Shown piece after piece: positions 1 to 13,000 of a stretch of DNA of 64,000 nt; position 1 is the first letter of the stretch, and each line of letters opens with the position of its first letter. Origin of the DNA: Pohlia nutans (taxonomy: Eukaryota > Streptophyta > Bryopsida > Bryales > Mniaceae); assembly GCA_022496805.1 (NCBI GenBank), contig CM040091.1, positions 12,948,336 through 13,012,335 on the forward strand, read 5' to 3'. The notes beneath the pieces were generated by a model. It was not told where the DNA came from, did not search any database, and saw only the letters and a program-made list of their open reading frames with translations. Made by a program: the position numbers and the translations under genes.

Positions 1-144
1 CCTTAAAAATAAATTTACAATGACAATTATGACTTTCCTGTCTTTACCTACTCTGCCAATGACTCTACGATGGACACTCAGAAGCTATAAAACCAGGCGC
101 GGTGGGTTCGTTTGTAAAGAAATGGACGCAGTACATGTACATAC

Positions 145-273
145 CATGACTGGATATACGAGGTACGGATCCCGACCATACAAACTGTGGTGCCTCGCCA
201 CAGTCTCCACTTTCTTGATAAGCGCTCCTCTGCAGCGGTTGCATGCACAGGGGTACTCCGGCAGTCCCAATCT
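145..273 (-). CDS. TNP2-like CACTA transposase, N-terminal zinc-finger-like exon (partial)
   Basis: An open segment on the minus strand encodes a Cys/His cluster (CACNRCRG, then ARHHSLYGRDP and a YPV end). This resembles the N-terminal transposase-associated domain of plant TNP2-type CACTA transposases, which has a C-x-C-x2-C cluster followed by a histidine and a GF/GRDP motif. The exon is bounded by a possible acceptor CTCAG (plus-strand 274-276) and a donor ATG|GTATGT (intron side 139-144). The rest of the gene would run leftward out of the window, so catalytic residues cannot be seen. The reading frame extends from 324 down to 85 without a stop, so an unspliced reading is possible. Family membership is inferred from the motif only. 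Confidence 0.45.
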
Positions 274-324
274 CTGAGCTATAGAACGCTCAATGTGGTA
301 CGCTGTACACGACCTGCGACGCAT

Positions 325-1649
325 GTTGCACGTTCTGGAAGCAGTTGTTGAAACTGTTTTGTCAGAGTAACATTAACATCTACTACTCTAGAGTTCCAGT
401 CACAATCCCCAATTACTGATTTCTTCATCTCGTCAATTTGTATGTGTAACAACAGATGATGAATTACTCCCAATTATCCATTGCTGTTCATATACACATT
501 ACACCAATGCATTCTACTATTACAACGGGTATAGATTGGATGAGCAATTGTGAAGTTGGTACCTCAGTTTTGAAAAATTTGATGTATGGGGTTTAGGGCC
601 CCAACAAAAGCTACATTCTATTATGCCATACCTCTTATGTCTCAGTGAAATAATGTTTTGTTATTTAGTATTTATTGACATGGTAAACTTAGTTTACTGC
701 ATTGTCAGCTGCACACATGTGACAGACTGCACTGCAGTGCCTTTCCAATTGACTTAGTACACCTCTTCATATAAACATAATTCGTGCAGTTGGCATTCAT
801 GCTGAATTTAAGAAATGAGTACTTCTGTTATATATTTTTCATTCAACACAGTGACATAAATAGACCGAGCATTGACACGGTGTCTATCGGAATTTTATGT
901 TTTGGCGATCATAAATTTCCATTAGTAGCCATTTTAGAATGCTAGTTCATAGTTCGAAATTTTCAGTGAATGCTGCAATGAAAATTCATATGATAATGCA
1001 TAAGCCGTAACAACATGCATTTTTAATTGTATTATACAGTGCACATATTTTTAGTGTACTAACTATTATGGGAATAAGATGGACAGTGACGGGCTACCAA
1101 CGGGCAAGTTCGGTTGCGCATGAAACCCACCTTCTCAATGGACAGCAATATCCGTTTCTGTAGCGCTTAATAAATCAATTCTCTCAATCTGCACCTACGT
1201 GCATGCATCAGCAGCGGATATATATGATTGCGTGACGATTTGGATTCGATAGTGTGTATAACCAACTGCATGTATGATGATGGAATTTTTTTTTATCAGA
1301 ATATGAAGATAACACCGCTGAAGTATGCAATGAACAGTGAAGAACAATTGGGAACAATGACACAGAGATTTCCTCTACATACCTGAACTCTTTCAATCAA
1401 ACCAAAGAAGTGTTGGTGCCTCAATATTAACGTACATGCCCAACCACGCCTGTGAGCAACGGAGCACAGAAACAGGTGTCAACATTCAATCTTGACAGGC
1501 TTAAACAGTAACATTTATGTAAATATAGATATCAGAATATTACATTGCTAGGCAAGCACGGGCTTTATCATCACTACGAAAGAAGGCCCAGCTCCTCATA
1601 TTCTTGACATAGCAAAACATTTGTGCAATTCAGAATACACTCTATGATT
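325..1649. other. AT-rich stretch without recognisable gene
   Basis: No coding segment longer than about 60 codons with convincing composition, and no clear repeat. It lies between the TNP2-like exon and a small minus-strand reading frame, and is probably non-coding DNA of the same transposon. Confidence 0.4.
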
Positions 1650-2087
1650 TTACTTAGGGTCGGCGAGGTGGTCATCAGAAACATCATCTAAGACAAGGCG
1701 CGTATGTTTTGAAACTTCATCTAAGAGAAGTCGCATTTTCAAAGCGTTCTGTTCTATTCTATCCGACAGTAACAACATTTCTATAAGGATCTTTCTTATC
1801 TTATCTTTCTTTCTAAGTTTCCGAGCAATTTCAGGTGTCGATGGGTCCCCAATTTTAGTCTTGTATGCAGTGATAATACGGTTGAGGTCCTGCAGTGAGA
1901 CTTTGCCTGTGGACATGGCTCCGGAATTTGCACTGGACATTACAGTTACAGGATGCGCATCCACAGACTCATTGGAAGTGCTACCTCTCGTAATGAAGTG
2001 GCGCGTGCTGTCCATACTATCTTGTTTGGTTGGCTCCCGTAGCTGTCTCCACAGAAATTGCACGTCACAATTGATCGGAGTCTGCAT
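1650..2087 (-). CDS. Hypothetical 145-residue hydrophilic protein
   Basis: A single uninterrupted reading frame runs from an ATG at 2087 to a TAA at 1650. The C-terminal half is rich in Lys, Arg, Leu, Asp and Glu (for example EIARKLRKKDKIRKILIEML) and would form amphipathic helices, perhaps a short coiled coil, followed by an acidic tail ending DDHLADPK. I do not recognise a family. It lies between the TNP2-like exon (same strand) and the RS-rich transposon gene (opposite strand), so it may be an accessory protein or an upstream exon of the same mobile element. The plus-strand frame over the same bases has poorer composition. Coding status is unproven. Confidence 0.35.
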   Translation of the reverse strand: MQTPINCDVQFLWRQLREPTKQDSMDSTRHFITRGSTSNESVDAHPVTVMSSANSGAMSTGKVSLQDLNRIITAYKTKIGDPSTPEIARKLRKKDKIRKILIEMLLLSDRIEQNALKMRLLLDEVSKHTRLVLDDVSDDHLADPK

Positions 2088-4408
2088 GATTCCAGGATCG
2101 CCAAATTTTTTTTATTACTTCACAAAGTACGCGAACAAACTTGGAATAAAAGCACAAGTATTCCTAAAATAATAATATCCTCTCTAAATCTGTGGATTGG
2201 ATTGTCACATCCATTTTGGAAGATGTTATGACAAGCATGACATAGTACCTTCTTCATTTCATATTACAGTAATGACAAACGCTGGTTCATTGCTATTGGT
2301 TAATAACTGAGCATATCGTTTCTAAGTTCAGTGCTTTTGCAACTATATGTCTCACTTTCAGCACATATATCAGTGGATTTGAAGTACACATACACCCAGT
2401 GAAACACCTGCAACTGACATTCATTGGAGATACAGATGTCACAGCGCATGTGTGTTGTAATATTCAGGAATGAATTACATGGAGTTAAGACATCTGCAGA
2501 ACTGTAACGAAGGATGTCTGGTTGTTAATTATCAACTTCGTCTACTGCAATAGTTGACATGTGATGCAGGTGTTTTGCATTTTCGAGAATCATGGTGCAC
2601 GCAAACAATATATCTAGCTATCATTTTTTTTTCTCTGCTACGGCCTGAAACTCTTTTTCCTAGTAGAGAGACCTGCAGTCTGACCAAACATACTATTGCC
2701 GAGTGTGTTCAATTTCTGGCTTTCATTGAATGCATGAAATGTCCGGAGGGACACATCAGCACCACCTTCTATGGATACATACCGATTGTACATGACCTTT
2801 GTCAAGGCCTGAAATTGGCACAGTTGTGTCCTCCACTGCTTTTCGCTAGACGTATATGTTTAAACTGTTCTTTATTTGTACAACATAATTTATAAGCGTG
2901 AATGAGGGAAGTTCATGACCCTGACCAGTTGAACAAGGAATTACAGAAAACACTGAAAATGGGATTGATAACTCACTATATAATTTTTTAGCGTTGATGC
3001 AGCCTACGATTCAAACACCACGCCCACCGATTGCTGCATCAAATATATGTGACCAATTACCGATTAGCATAGTGCTGATTTTCGTTCACTGATAATGAAG
3101 GGGCCGTTATACTAAGTGACATGTTGAATGACAGAGCCAACCAGTTGTGGAATACCAAACAAAATTACGTATCCGGCATTCATGTAGAAGTCCACTATTA
3201 CAGTGGACGTTGAATTTGCAATACGATTACCATTAGACATACAGAGAATGCCTGAAGATGCCATTAGCAGTACGTTTAGGCACATTTCCGTTGGGCAGAT
3301 ATTGCTCATTACTGTAATCTTGTATAGTATCCTAGAATGCTATGACGTGTAGAGAGATAGTAGATTCAGTAATTTACTACAGTCGAGGAAAATCCCGATT
3401 AATATCTCCAGGATATACGAAATCTTTGTAGCATCATCTGTTTAGAACTCATGATTACGGGACGTAAAAAATCTCAAAGGAAGTGACCTAACCTTCTGGA
3501 GAGGCTGTCGTCAATACAGTTGAAGGTGTTCGTTTAGAATTTGAAGGCATGGAGTGATGTCCGGATATTTTCCTCTGCACATGACACCATGTAGTTGTGA
3601 ATGCATACAACTTCACAGAAAAAGTTATACTGTAAGATATAATAGGAGTGCTTAAAACGAAGAGTATGTTGCTTTGGAGAATTAACTCGTGTGCAAGGTT
3701 TACCCCTACTGGCCAACTAGTAATTCACCCTACCATCAGATAGCGACTACTGGAACTGTAGACGATAAAACACAGATATTTTCATTTACATAAACTTGAC
3801 ATACCAACTTGTGAATTTTAAAAATAGTGAACACCACATGAATGGGAACTTCTATGTATAGAAACACACAATGGCTGCGGACTAACAGAAGCTCATACTG
3901 TCTAATTATGTAGACTGATTTTTAGTTCAGGAGTAGACGTCAACGAACTGAAGAACGTCAAATCAGTCATTTACACCACCCACCACTGATAATTTTGCAG
4001 CCGAAATAACAAGACTGCTTAGAGACCATCATACGTACTCATTCATTCAGTATGCAATGAATACACAGCCTGTATATCAAAGCGTACCATTCACGTAATC
4101 CTGTGAAACAGTTTGTGAAGAGCTTCAAATCAAACGAGGTCGCCAGAATGGCAAAATTCGAGACGATGACAAAAAAGTGTTGGGCTTCTCACCTTTATGC
4201 ATAGGAGAGCGCGAGTGAGTAACAGTGTGTAGAACTACAGCTGCTTTGTGAGACAGTGTTGTAGTCGTCCTTAACAAAAAAACGGTATTTCGGTGACGAG
4301 CGGCGAAGCACTTACAACAACTTTGCGTCACAACGTGCAACGGGGACAACAAAATTCTCTGCTGACGGAGCAGCACATTACTTGCCAACCTGATCCCAGA
4401 ATCCAACA
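2088..4408. other. Intergenic / transposon-internal sequence
   Basis: Several 60-110-codon frames occur on both strands, but none has recognisable domains, consistent splice borders or protein-like composition. This stretch separates the minus-strand hypothetical frame from the first exon of the plus-strand gene at 4409, so the latter's promoter should be here. Confidence 0.4.
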
Positions 4409-7400
4409 ATGCCAATTCCCACCGATTATGAAGTGCATCGGTTGGAAACAATCAGGAAAAACCATTCGCGGCTTCAAAACGAGCTTAAACAGAAGGAGTC
4501 TGTGTGAGTGGCACTTACCTACATCTCTCCACGTTGTAGAAGAAGTGCATGAACGTGGTCAGGGTTTGCAAGTTGTGAGGATGCGTCGCAAAGGAAACGT
4601 AATTTCGCACCATGTGATTCGGGGAAAGGAGTTCCATGCCGCATTTGCATGCGTGAATGTAGTGTCTTTAGCGGGGGTTGCAGTCGTCAATTAGACAGTT
4701 TACTAGTGTATGGAAGTGTGGTAACCGCGTTTGTATGCACATATGTCGTGTTGAAATCTGATGGATTCTACTCAGCGTCTAACAAGTGTACAGATGTTAC
4801 GGAGTCATTTCTAAAATTGGCACGGTATAATTCCTATTTCCTAACTCATGTCTCGTAATTCTGTGCTGTGACGGAAGCACTGCCGCAATAAAATCCACGC
4901 ACTGGCGTAGTGGTGGCAGTGACACAATTTCCCATGCTGCATGGTAATTGGCATTGAGAAGAGTGCCTTTACAATACCTAATTTCAGCCTGTGGATGAAA
5001 GTCGTCGTACTAGATCCACTTAGATGAGGTTTGTCTTCTAGAGAACTGGACGTTGTTGCCTCCTGTTGCTTCTATTGTTTGTTTACTGCGAGTCCGATTA
5101 TGAAGTTCCACGCACTACTCGGTAGTGGATGCAGTTGCCCTCTCTGATTTTGGGAGAGTACTCCATTTAACTAGTTTGTAATTGCAATTGTAGATACGAG
5201 CAATTAAACAAGAAGGCCTTAGAAGATGCAGAGTTGTACGCAAGAACAGGACGGATCCGCACTCCATCGCCTCCACCAGAAAGCGAGGAGGAGTTGGAGA
5301 TTGTAGACCTTTTAAGCGACTCTGATATAGTTGTTGAAGAAGATCAAAAGAGAAAGAGTATTGGCAAGTGTCGATGTGCTGAAGGGCCGAAGGAAACTGT
5401 AGTCATTGCACAGCCAGAGGAAAAGCAGGAACCACTAAGGGAGGCACACTTAGTCGTTTTGGAGGGGGAAGAACCTGAGAATAACGAAGTGAGTGTTCAA
5501 GTGGAGAAAGAGCCCGTTGCATCGCCATCGAGTTCTGAGGAGACTGTCCATAGCACGGATTCGGATTTCGTACCTGGCGAAACCGAACCAGAGTCGGAAG
5601 GCGAGAGTACGTCAACATCAACAGAGCAGTTCAACACAGAGGACGAAGGAACGGAAGGCGGCTCATCGGAGGACTGTGCGTCGAAGGGAACAGAGATATG
5701 CGCGGAGCCGGTAAGTTACAATCACTTCTCTGCTGTTGAATGTTTAATTTTTCCTAAATACCGCCAACGCTCTATCTGTGGAACATAAGCAATCGTTTTA
5801 AAAACATACCTATTCCTCTACTATATCCCTAACCATGCTAAAATGTGGGTGTAATGACTGTCTGGCCCTGTGTTCTAATCAGAAAACTGGAAGAAGCAAG
5901 GTTTGATGCATGGACATGTATGTGCCGTTTCCCCTTTGCATGTTTCCATACTAATACCTGTTGATGTTAATGCGCTAGAGTGAGCAATTGAAGGCAGCTG
6001 AAGGTAAAGGGAGAGCAAGAGCACTGTCCACTGTGCCAAAGGTATACTTTTCCTACTGACTACTTATGTGTCCATGTTTAATGAATGAACTGCGGAGTCC
6101 AATGGTAACTGAGCTGAATATGTTGTTTTCAGGGAGGAAAACATACAATGGGGAAAACTCTAAAAGAGAAGGACATTCCTGAACCATAGTTTGGGAAAAA
6201 AAACAAGTCTGTGCCAACGCCTAAACAAACAAGGGCAACATCTAAACTGATGGCGGAGCAGCAGATTGTGAAGGATGACCAAGTAGGAGAGGCTAGTAAG
6301 AAGGCGAAGGGGCGTGGCAAGGCTAAGGTGAATGAAGGTGGAAGTGGCAAGGGAAGAAAAAAAACAAAGGCTGTGCGGACCGCAACCGCGGATGTGGTGT
6401 TAGGGAAATCAAAATAGGCCATACCAGATCCCGAAGAGCTGCGACGGAAGAGGATAGAAGATGCTGTTGCGTGTGGACGGGTTGTGAAGACAATATCAAC
6501 TCCTGCTACACGCCAGTCATGTCCAACAACAGTTGAAGGAGATTCATCAGAAGAAAATATTCAAGCGGAGTTGGAGAAAGGTGGTACTGATACGGATTCA
6601 CAGTCACCACCGCCACTTGAAATATTTCCAGAGGCATATGCAGGTATAATACAAATACCTTGTACTCCCTAGATATACGTTTATGTTTTTACATTTGTTT
6701 TTATGTTTATGTTTTCCTTGTGACAAAGTCCTCCAAGCCATTTCATAGTATCCTGCAACTGCTGATTTGTTCTTCCAAGAGATCGACACAACCAACAATC
6801 AGTTCGCCTTTCTAAAATGAAGGAATATCAACTGCATCTCCGCACTGATATAAGGTTGAGTTTTCAGTGGAAACTAATGTGCATGGGGTTTTGTTTCACA
6901 GAATATTCCTGGCATTCATAACCGAACTGAACTGAACCATAACTGTATACGAAAATTATAAGAAGTTTGAATGTCTGCTTAATTAGCTTCTGCTTTTTAG
7001 CTCAGATCTCCGCGTTGACAGTCAGAAGCAACCGTCGGGACAGGCACAGAGAAATAGAGAGATTGACGCTGCCTTCGTCGTCTTCTTTTTGTGCTTCGTC
7101 CGTCATCTATTTCTCATCCCGTCTGTGCACATTTATCATCGTTCCAGACGCTTCTGATAGCCACTTCCTTGGCGTCTTCGTCCTGTAGCAGCGCTCAATT
7201 TTTTGATTGTTACGTACGCTTAATTTTGAATGTTCAAGTGACAGCAATTTGGATCTACAAAGATATTTTTACTATAGAGGGCACAAAATTTCTGTTTTAT
7301 GGGGAACAGCAACAACAACCGTGGGAAAATAATCAATGCAGGAGCATTTGGGTCTATGGGAGTAAGAACATTCTCTTAAACTTAATTTTTCAATGAGAAT

Positions 7401-10087
7401 CATATTTTCATTTGTCTCGATGTTGTTCAATACAGAGTGTAATGAAGAAGGCAGACCTGCATTGATAAACCGTCTGTCGTTTTTGCAGGGGACGACATGG
7501 ACATGCAAGTAGAGAACTGTGTGGACATTACTGGTAACAATACCAATTTAACACAGTCTGGTGAACGACCAGGGAAGGAGAAATGTCATGCAGGACCAGA
7601 GAAAGCAAGATATTCTCCTAAGGGCAACCAGCTGAAGGGAAAGAGAAAAGCCGTGGAGGACGAATTCGGGAATACACTAATTTCAAATGACTCCGATCCA
7701 AGAGAAAGGTCTCGGAAGTACAGACGTTCAAAGCACAGCCCTTCCCCAACGAACCACAAGGAACGAGTGAGAAAATTAAAAGTAACTCCGGTGTTTCGTT
7801 GAATTCAATATACCGTGTTTTGTTAGAAATAATGCTACATCATACAGGCGTATATGTGGAGTGTTCAAACGTTTATGGTATGTTGTTGTAACACGGGAGT
7901 GCAAAAACTCCTTTTTTTGTGTAGAGGATGAAGGGTAAGGAGTTGGAAGTGGGTGCATCACCTGGCTACGAACGAGGAGATCATCCGAGTCGAGCAATGG
8001 ACTGGGGGGTTAGAAGTCCTGAAGAATATTATTCAAGGTCCTCGCGGCATCATCTATCAAGGAGCCGTCAGCGAAGTAGGTCCAGGAGCCCAGCGCATCG
8101 CAAAGACTATCACCATCAACACCGGAGTGTACACGGAACTGAGGTTTCCAGATGGCATTCATCCCCTGACTATGGTGATCGTGGTGAGTACCGAGTACTC
8201 GTATGTATATCGAACGACAATGTACTGTGCATAAAAACTATATGTTGTGATCATAACTGTTTGATAAATGCATACGTTGACACGGTGGTTGTTCTGAGCA
8301 CAGATGATCGAAGGTATAGACGATCTTCTTCAAAAGAGAGAAGACATTGCAGACGACAGATTGTGTCCTCATCCGAAAATGAATCATGGCATGGCAGACA
8401 TGGTGAGCATAGTCGAAGGCATGACCGCAAGAGTCACAGACGGGATCCCAGAAGTTCACCATCCAGATCACCGCGGATGCTATACGGCAGATTGCATGCT
8501 GATGACAGAGGGAAACATACCGGGGGGGCGGTTGTGAAAGAAGAGAGAAACGAAACGGTGTCTCCGGCATTCGAGAGGAAGCAACGTCGCTACAAGCAAG
8601 CGGCTCGCGAGGTCGATTCTGCAAGGCGGGAGAGGGAGGGGAAGAAGCCATTCTACATCACGCTAGACAAATCCGGCATACCTTACGGCGCAGGGAGACC
8701 GATGTGGTTGCAGGAAATTTTGAAATTGGCTGTGGGACTGGATCCATCATGCACCCATATAAAGTACCAAACCTATGAAGATGTAACCATTTTCAAAGAG
8801 CGTTTAAACCAGAACTTTGAGTACTCGGGAGAGTTGAATGAGGCCCACCTTAAAACTTTGATGGGTAGGGCAGTAACAAGGAAAAGGGGAGAACTAATTC
8901 GCCTCATCAAACAAGGTGGAAGGCAACCAGTTCACGTCGATGCTCAAGTATGGGAGCGTCTTATCAAATTGGAGGGAAGCAAACAGTGGGAACAAAAGTC
9001 AGAACAGGGACGCCTCGCCAGCAGGAAAACTATCAACCGAACGGGTAATAGAGGACTGAATGGTGTAAGGGAGAACCTGCGGGAAATGTTTGGGAGATCA
9101 CCGGACCCTGATGAAGTCCTTGACGAAGCTCAGCGTCCAAAAGAAAGCGAAGAAGAAGGCAAAGAAAGCGAAGAAGAAGGCAGTCTCCGAAAATTGGGAT
9201 GACATAGCGGACGAGCATACAACAGAGGAGGAAAGTCTCAATCAAGTGGAATACAAAGCGGAGCAGGGAGGAGAAAGCGATGAGATCGTAGGCCACAAAT
9301 CACAAATCACTACTGTGCCAGATGTTGATCAGGTTCTATGACGTTTCCTGAACCTGTGTTGTATGTGTGTGTAATGAACGGGTCATGAATGATTGTATGC
9401 ATGTTTGTGTTACAGACTGCAGTAAGAGTAAAGTTTCTGAATGTGATCTTGAACACAGTAGTGCAATTTTCGCACCATGGAAAAAGGAGAGTCATATGTG
9501 CTAACGGCTTACATAGGGCTCTTGTATATACAATGTCGTAGTGCAATGGATTCTAGAATTGAGAGAGTGTATGGAAAGAGTGATATTCAGTGAACATCAC
9601 TCAATTTGTACCGCACTGAATATGCTGTGCGAAGGGGTGTGAAAAAGTACCGAAAACACTTGTCACAGAAGTGATATGTCTGTAATATAGCAGTATGTGA
9701 TACATGAATTAAAAAGTAGGAATTGATGTATGTTTAGTGTTTTTGTACTTGCTGAGTGGTTGAACTATGTAATGAAAATATACCTGCTGACTGGTGAAGG
9801 AGAACTAAATTTCTGAATCGAAAAATGTATGTGTCATTTAATAGCGCAATGCAAGAAGTTCACGAGCAAATCAGAAGGACAAGGAAATTTATACAGATGG
9901 AGAAGCATTCGGCAAGGAGAATGCAATTGATCAGGGACATAAATTATCCACCGAGGACATCATAAAAAAGTTACAAGAGGAATTGGATTCACTGAAGCGT
10001 GCACAGGAAATTGGATCGTCTTCTCAGAAGTGCACGCAATCACAGTCACCTGTGTCAAAACGACATACTGCTTCTAAAGGGAAGTAG
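4409..10087 (+). pseudogene. Transposon-derived gene: coiled-coil start, RS-rich middle, CACTA accessory (Ptta/En/Spm-like) domain; broken
   Basis: Phase-consistent exons can be read at 4409-4503, 5194-5710, 5979-6041, 6133-6643, 7489-7781, 7925-8183 and 8304-9202, with a likely further exon at 9845-10087. The start (MPIPTDYEVHRLETI...) resembles a YExxRLxxIxxN-type helix found in plant transposon proteins. The 5194 exon is acidic and Ser-rich and the 6133 exon is Lys-rich. The 7925 and 8304 exons hold RS/SR runs (SRSRQRSRSRSP, SSPSRSPR). Residues from about 8650 to 9120 (GRPMWLQEILKL, VWERLIKLEGSKQWEQKSEQ, RKTINRTGNRG) resemble the plant Ptta/En/Spm transposase-associated domain. Exon 6133-6643 has two in-frame TAGs (6187-6189, 6415-6417). 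Near 9125-9180 a 21-bp duplicated AAGAAAGCGAAG-type repeat is followed by a stop, while another frame stays open to 9341. It is therefore probably a decayed transposon gene. The family call is by resemblance. Confidence 0.6.
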
Positions 10088-13000
10088 GTAAGTGAACATC
10101 GGTAGCCTCTCTTGAAGTGAATAATTTTAAAGCGTAATGTCTGTGGTGTGTAATTATGGAATGTGCATGCAGAGCTAAGCTCTGTGAATTGATTATGAAT
10201 GACAGGCGTGCATTGGAAAAAGGCAAGAGGAGTGGCAGATACTGATACGGTGTTCTGTGGAAATTAATGGACCAAGGATGAGGACTCTGAGCGAGGCATC
10301 TTGGATGGTTCATATGAGCATCTTATACTGTGATAATAGTACACCATAGTCGAAATGTATTTCTGAGTATTGAAGGTTTTTGGTTTTTTTTTAAAATTTC
10401 CTACATAGTACCGAAGTGTAGTGTACAGAGAGTCAGTAATGCCGACTAAGGGAAGGAAACCAGAACTACACAGTGGAGGAGGTTTGTCATTGATGTTCAT
10501 GGACATGACATGGTCATATAGTAGAGTATGCACAGCGGTTATTTTGGACGTTCACTTCTTGGACATTGCAGGACTTTTCGACGTAATGACATGAAACATT
10601 ACTATTGATGTGGGGTACACGGTAATGACGAATGTGGTGATGAAATATTGACATTGTAACCATTTTTATGTCGAACGGGCGTTGTGCATTCCTAATTTTG
10701 TGAGTTCACCATGATAACAGTAAAAACATTATACTAATAATAGGAAAAGGAGGGAAATGGTAGATTAGTTTACACGGGGATAGGAGAAGGTATAAGACGA
10801 CCAACCTCTCGCGAATTTGCAATTCATCACATAACAGAAGTACTTACAGATTGTGTTGGAACTCGCGAGCGAAGTCCTGTATTGTGTCAAAGCCTTGGGC
10901 ACATCACAGGAGTCATACTGGATGTCGAAATATAGCATGCAACGATGTAGTCATGTTTGTTAATTTTCAGTGCAGCGATGTGGCTGAAAATATGAGGTAA
11001 GTGGGGAAGTCGAACATTCGATGCCTCTGAAGCACAGTCATGGAGAACTATAAATGTGTTCGTAGCCTAATGATGAAATAACTGGAAAGGACAATGAATA
11101 ATTACCTTGCAATTTTTATAACTACTCAAATAAGGAATGAGAAGAACTGTGGAGAAGTTATGGATGTAAATGTCTCAGATATGTATGTGGATATAGATGG
11201 AAACGGTGTTGTCGACAATGCAGGTGGGACAAGGGACGTACGGGCGCGGAGAAATTTGGGGACACGTTGTGCAATGAGCACTACAGGTACGTTGAAATAA
11301 ATGTAAATGTAAGGATTGTTATCCCTGCACCCTATAAACAGTGCTTCTGATGTCTATATGTAGTGACGGCTCTGTCCGAAATACCATGGGAACAACCTGA
11401 CCATGTAAATGCTGACCAGGTGAGACAGAAATGTATGTGTATGTTCACATGATTTTGTTTGGAACAGGAAGATAGAACTTCGTAGTACCGAAATGAAGGT
11501 AGTTTCCTGTTGTCCTCAACAGAGTCAGTCGAATTACATAAAAGGAGCTGATAGTTAGAAAATGAAATAGAATGACGAATACATTGAGGAAAGGGATGCG
11601 TTGGCCTGGGATAGGGAAGGCCATGTGACAGAGGTATGTACGCTGTGTGGGGTTTGGCACGAAGTGCACAGACGCGCCTGAATATTATGCTGTGAATAGT
11701 AGGTAACAAGATCAAAAGAAAACAGTAGCACCCAATGTTGGAAGGAGCACAAATTAATGGGTGCCGTGGGTAGCGATGACTCGGGAGGACGTACACTGCA
11801 AAGTCTGTTTGTGCACATGCATGACTTTTATTATGTTGTGGGTATAGAAAGTATGTGATTTTTATTTTTCTTCACAAGCTTCAGCGTGGCATTCTTGGAT
11901 TTTTATGATGTTTTCTGATACATTTGAGTAACTAATATTTTGGATGTGGTTTTCAAGAAGGTCTACATGACGACTTCGACAAAGACTTCGATAATATATT
12001 ACATGGCGCTGTGAGTGCCTTTGACCTGAAGTTCTTAGTATTATGTAGCACTGTTATTGTAGCCGAGACCAAGTGGTGTGCATTGAGTGGTGTTATTATT
12101 ATTGATTACACCGGAATATTGGAGACAGGGTTAAGGGAGAAGCAATTTACCTGGGTCATCGAATCTATTTGCAGATGAATGTTCATAGAACTTTCAAGTC
12201 GGAATGAGTATAAATTATGTATATTTGAATGTGAGATCGTGCAGCCTGGGATAACCATACCCATTGAAGTTACAGTGATCCAGCATGTAATTTATGTTCT
12301 CATGCAGTGATACAGGAAAACTTAAGTTGCGTAAGTAAAGCTGGGACAGTGTGTGACGTACGATACATTCAATTGTTCAGAATTTGGTTGAATGGAAAAT
12401 CATAGTGGTCATTTTTCCAGGAAATATGAACTGTAAGCCTTTGATTGTGTATGTGAATGTACATGTAATTTGTTTGAATTATATACCTGTGCAAGACTGG
12501 AATAGAAAGGCACTGTGTAGTAAAGGATGAGAAGCCGAAAACACCAAGAGGTAAGGCTACATTAGGCTTCCTCAATACAACAATATGTCGTGAATGAAGT
12601 TGTATTCCTGTGCAGATTGTAGTTGTAGAAAGATTGTTTGATGTTGACAATTAGAATACATATTAGTTTCCATTATATATGAATATGTTAAGATAGGCAA
12701 CACGACATGGAGTATGAACTTGTACTGGGAATTCAATAAGACGCAGGACTGGAGCAATGCACAGCATGCGAGGTAGGGTACTATGGCATTTTTAATTTCT
12801 GGAAATTACTGGAGATGCAGAAAAGTATGACGTCCAAAGTGTACAAAACACCTAATACCCTCAATCTTACACGGGATATGTTAAATGTGCAGACCCATCG
12901 AAGGACAACCGTGGATCACTGAGAAATGCAGAGGACACACGAAAGATAAGGATTTCTTAATCTGCAGAGTTTGTTTCCTTACGTTGCTTCAGTACACGAG

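Noticed and set aside
6187..6417. The idea that in-frame TAG codons reflect a nuclear code with TAG read as glutamine.
   Set aside because: The 1370-residue EDRF1-like and 611-residue fucosyltransferase genes have no internal TAG or TAA in their exons, and the CCT gene appears to stop at TAG; simple decay of transposon genes fits better.
8184..8303. Treating the 424-codon frame 7928-9202 as one uninterrupted exon.
   Set aside because: A GTGAGT donor and CACAG acceptor bound a 120-nt segment whose translation (Cys/Val-rich) breaks the RS-rich composition, so it is more likely an intron that happens to lack stops.
11332..11818. Overlapping minus-strand frames of 74-154 codons.
   Set aside because: Three frames are open at once over the same AT-rich DNA, with no splice support or protein motif.
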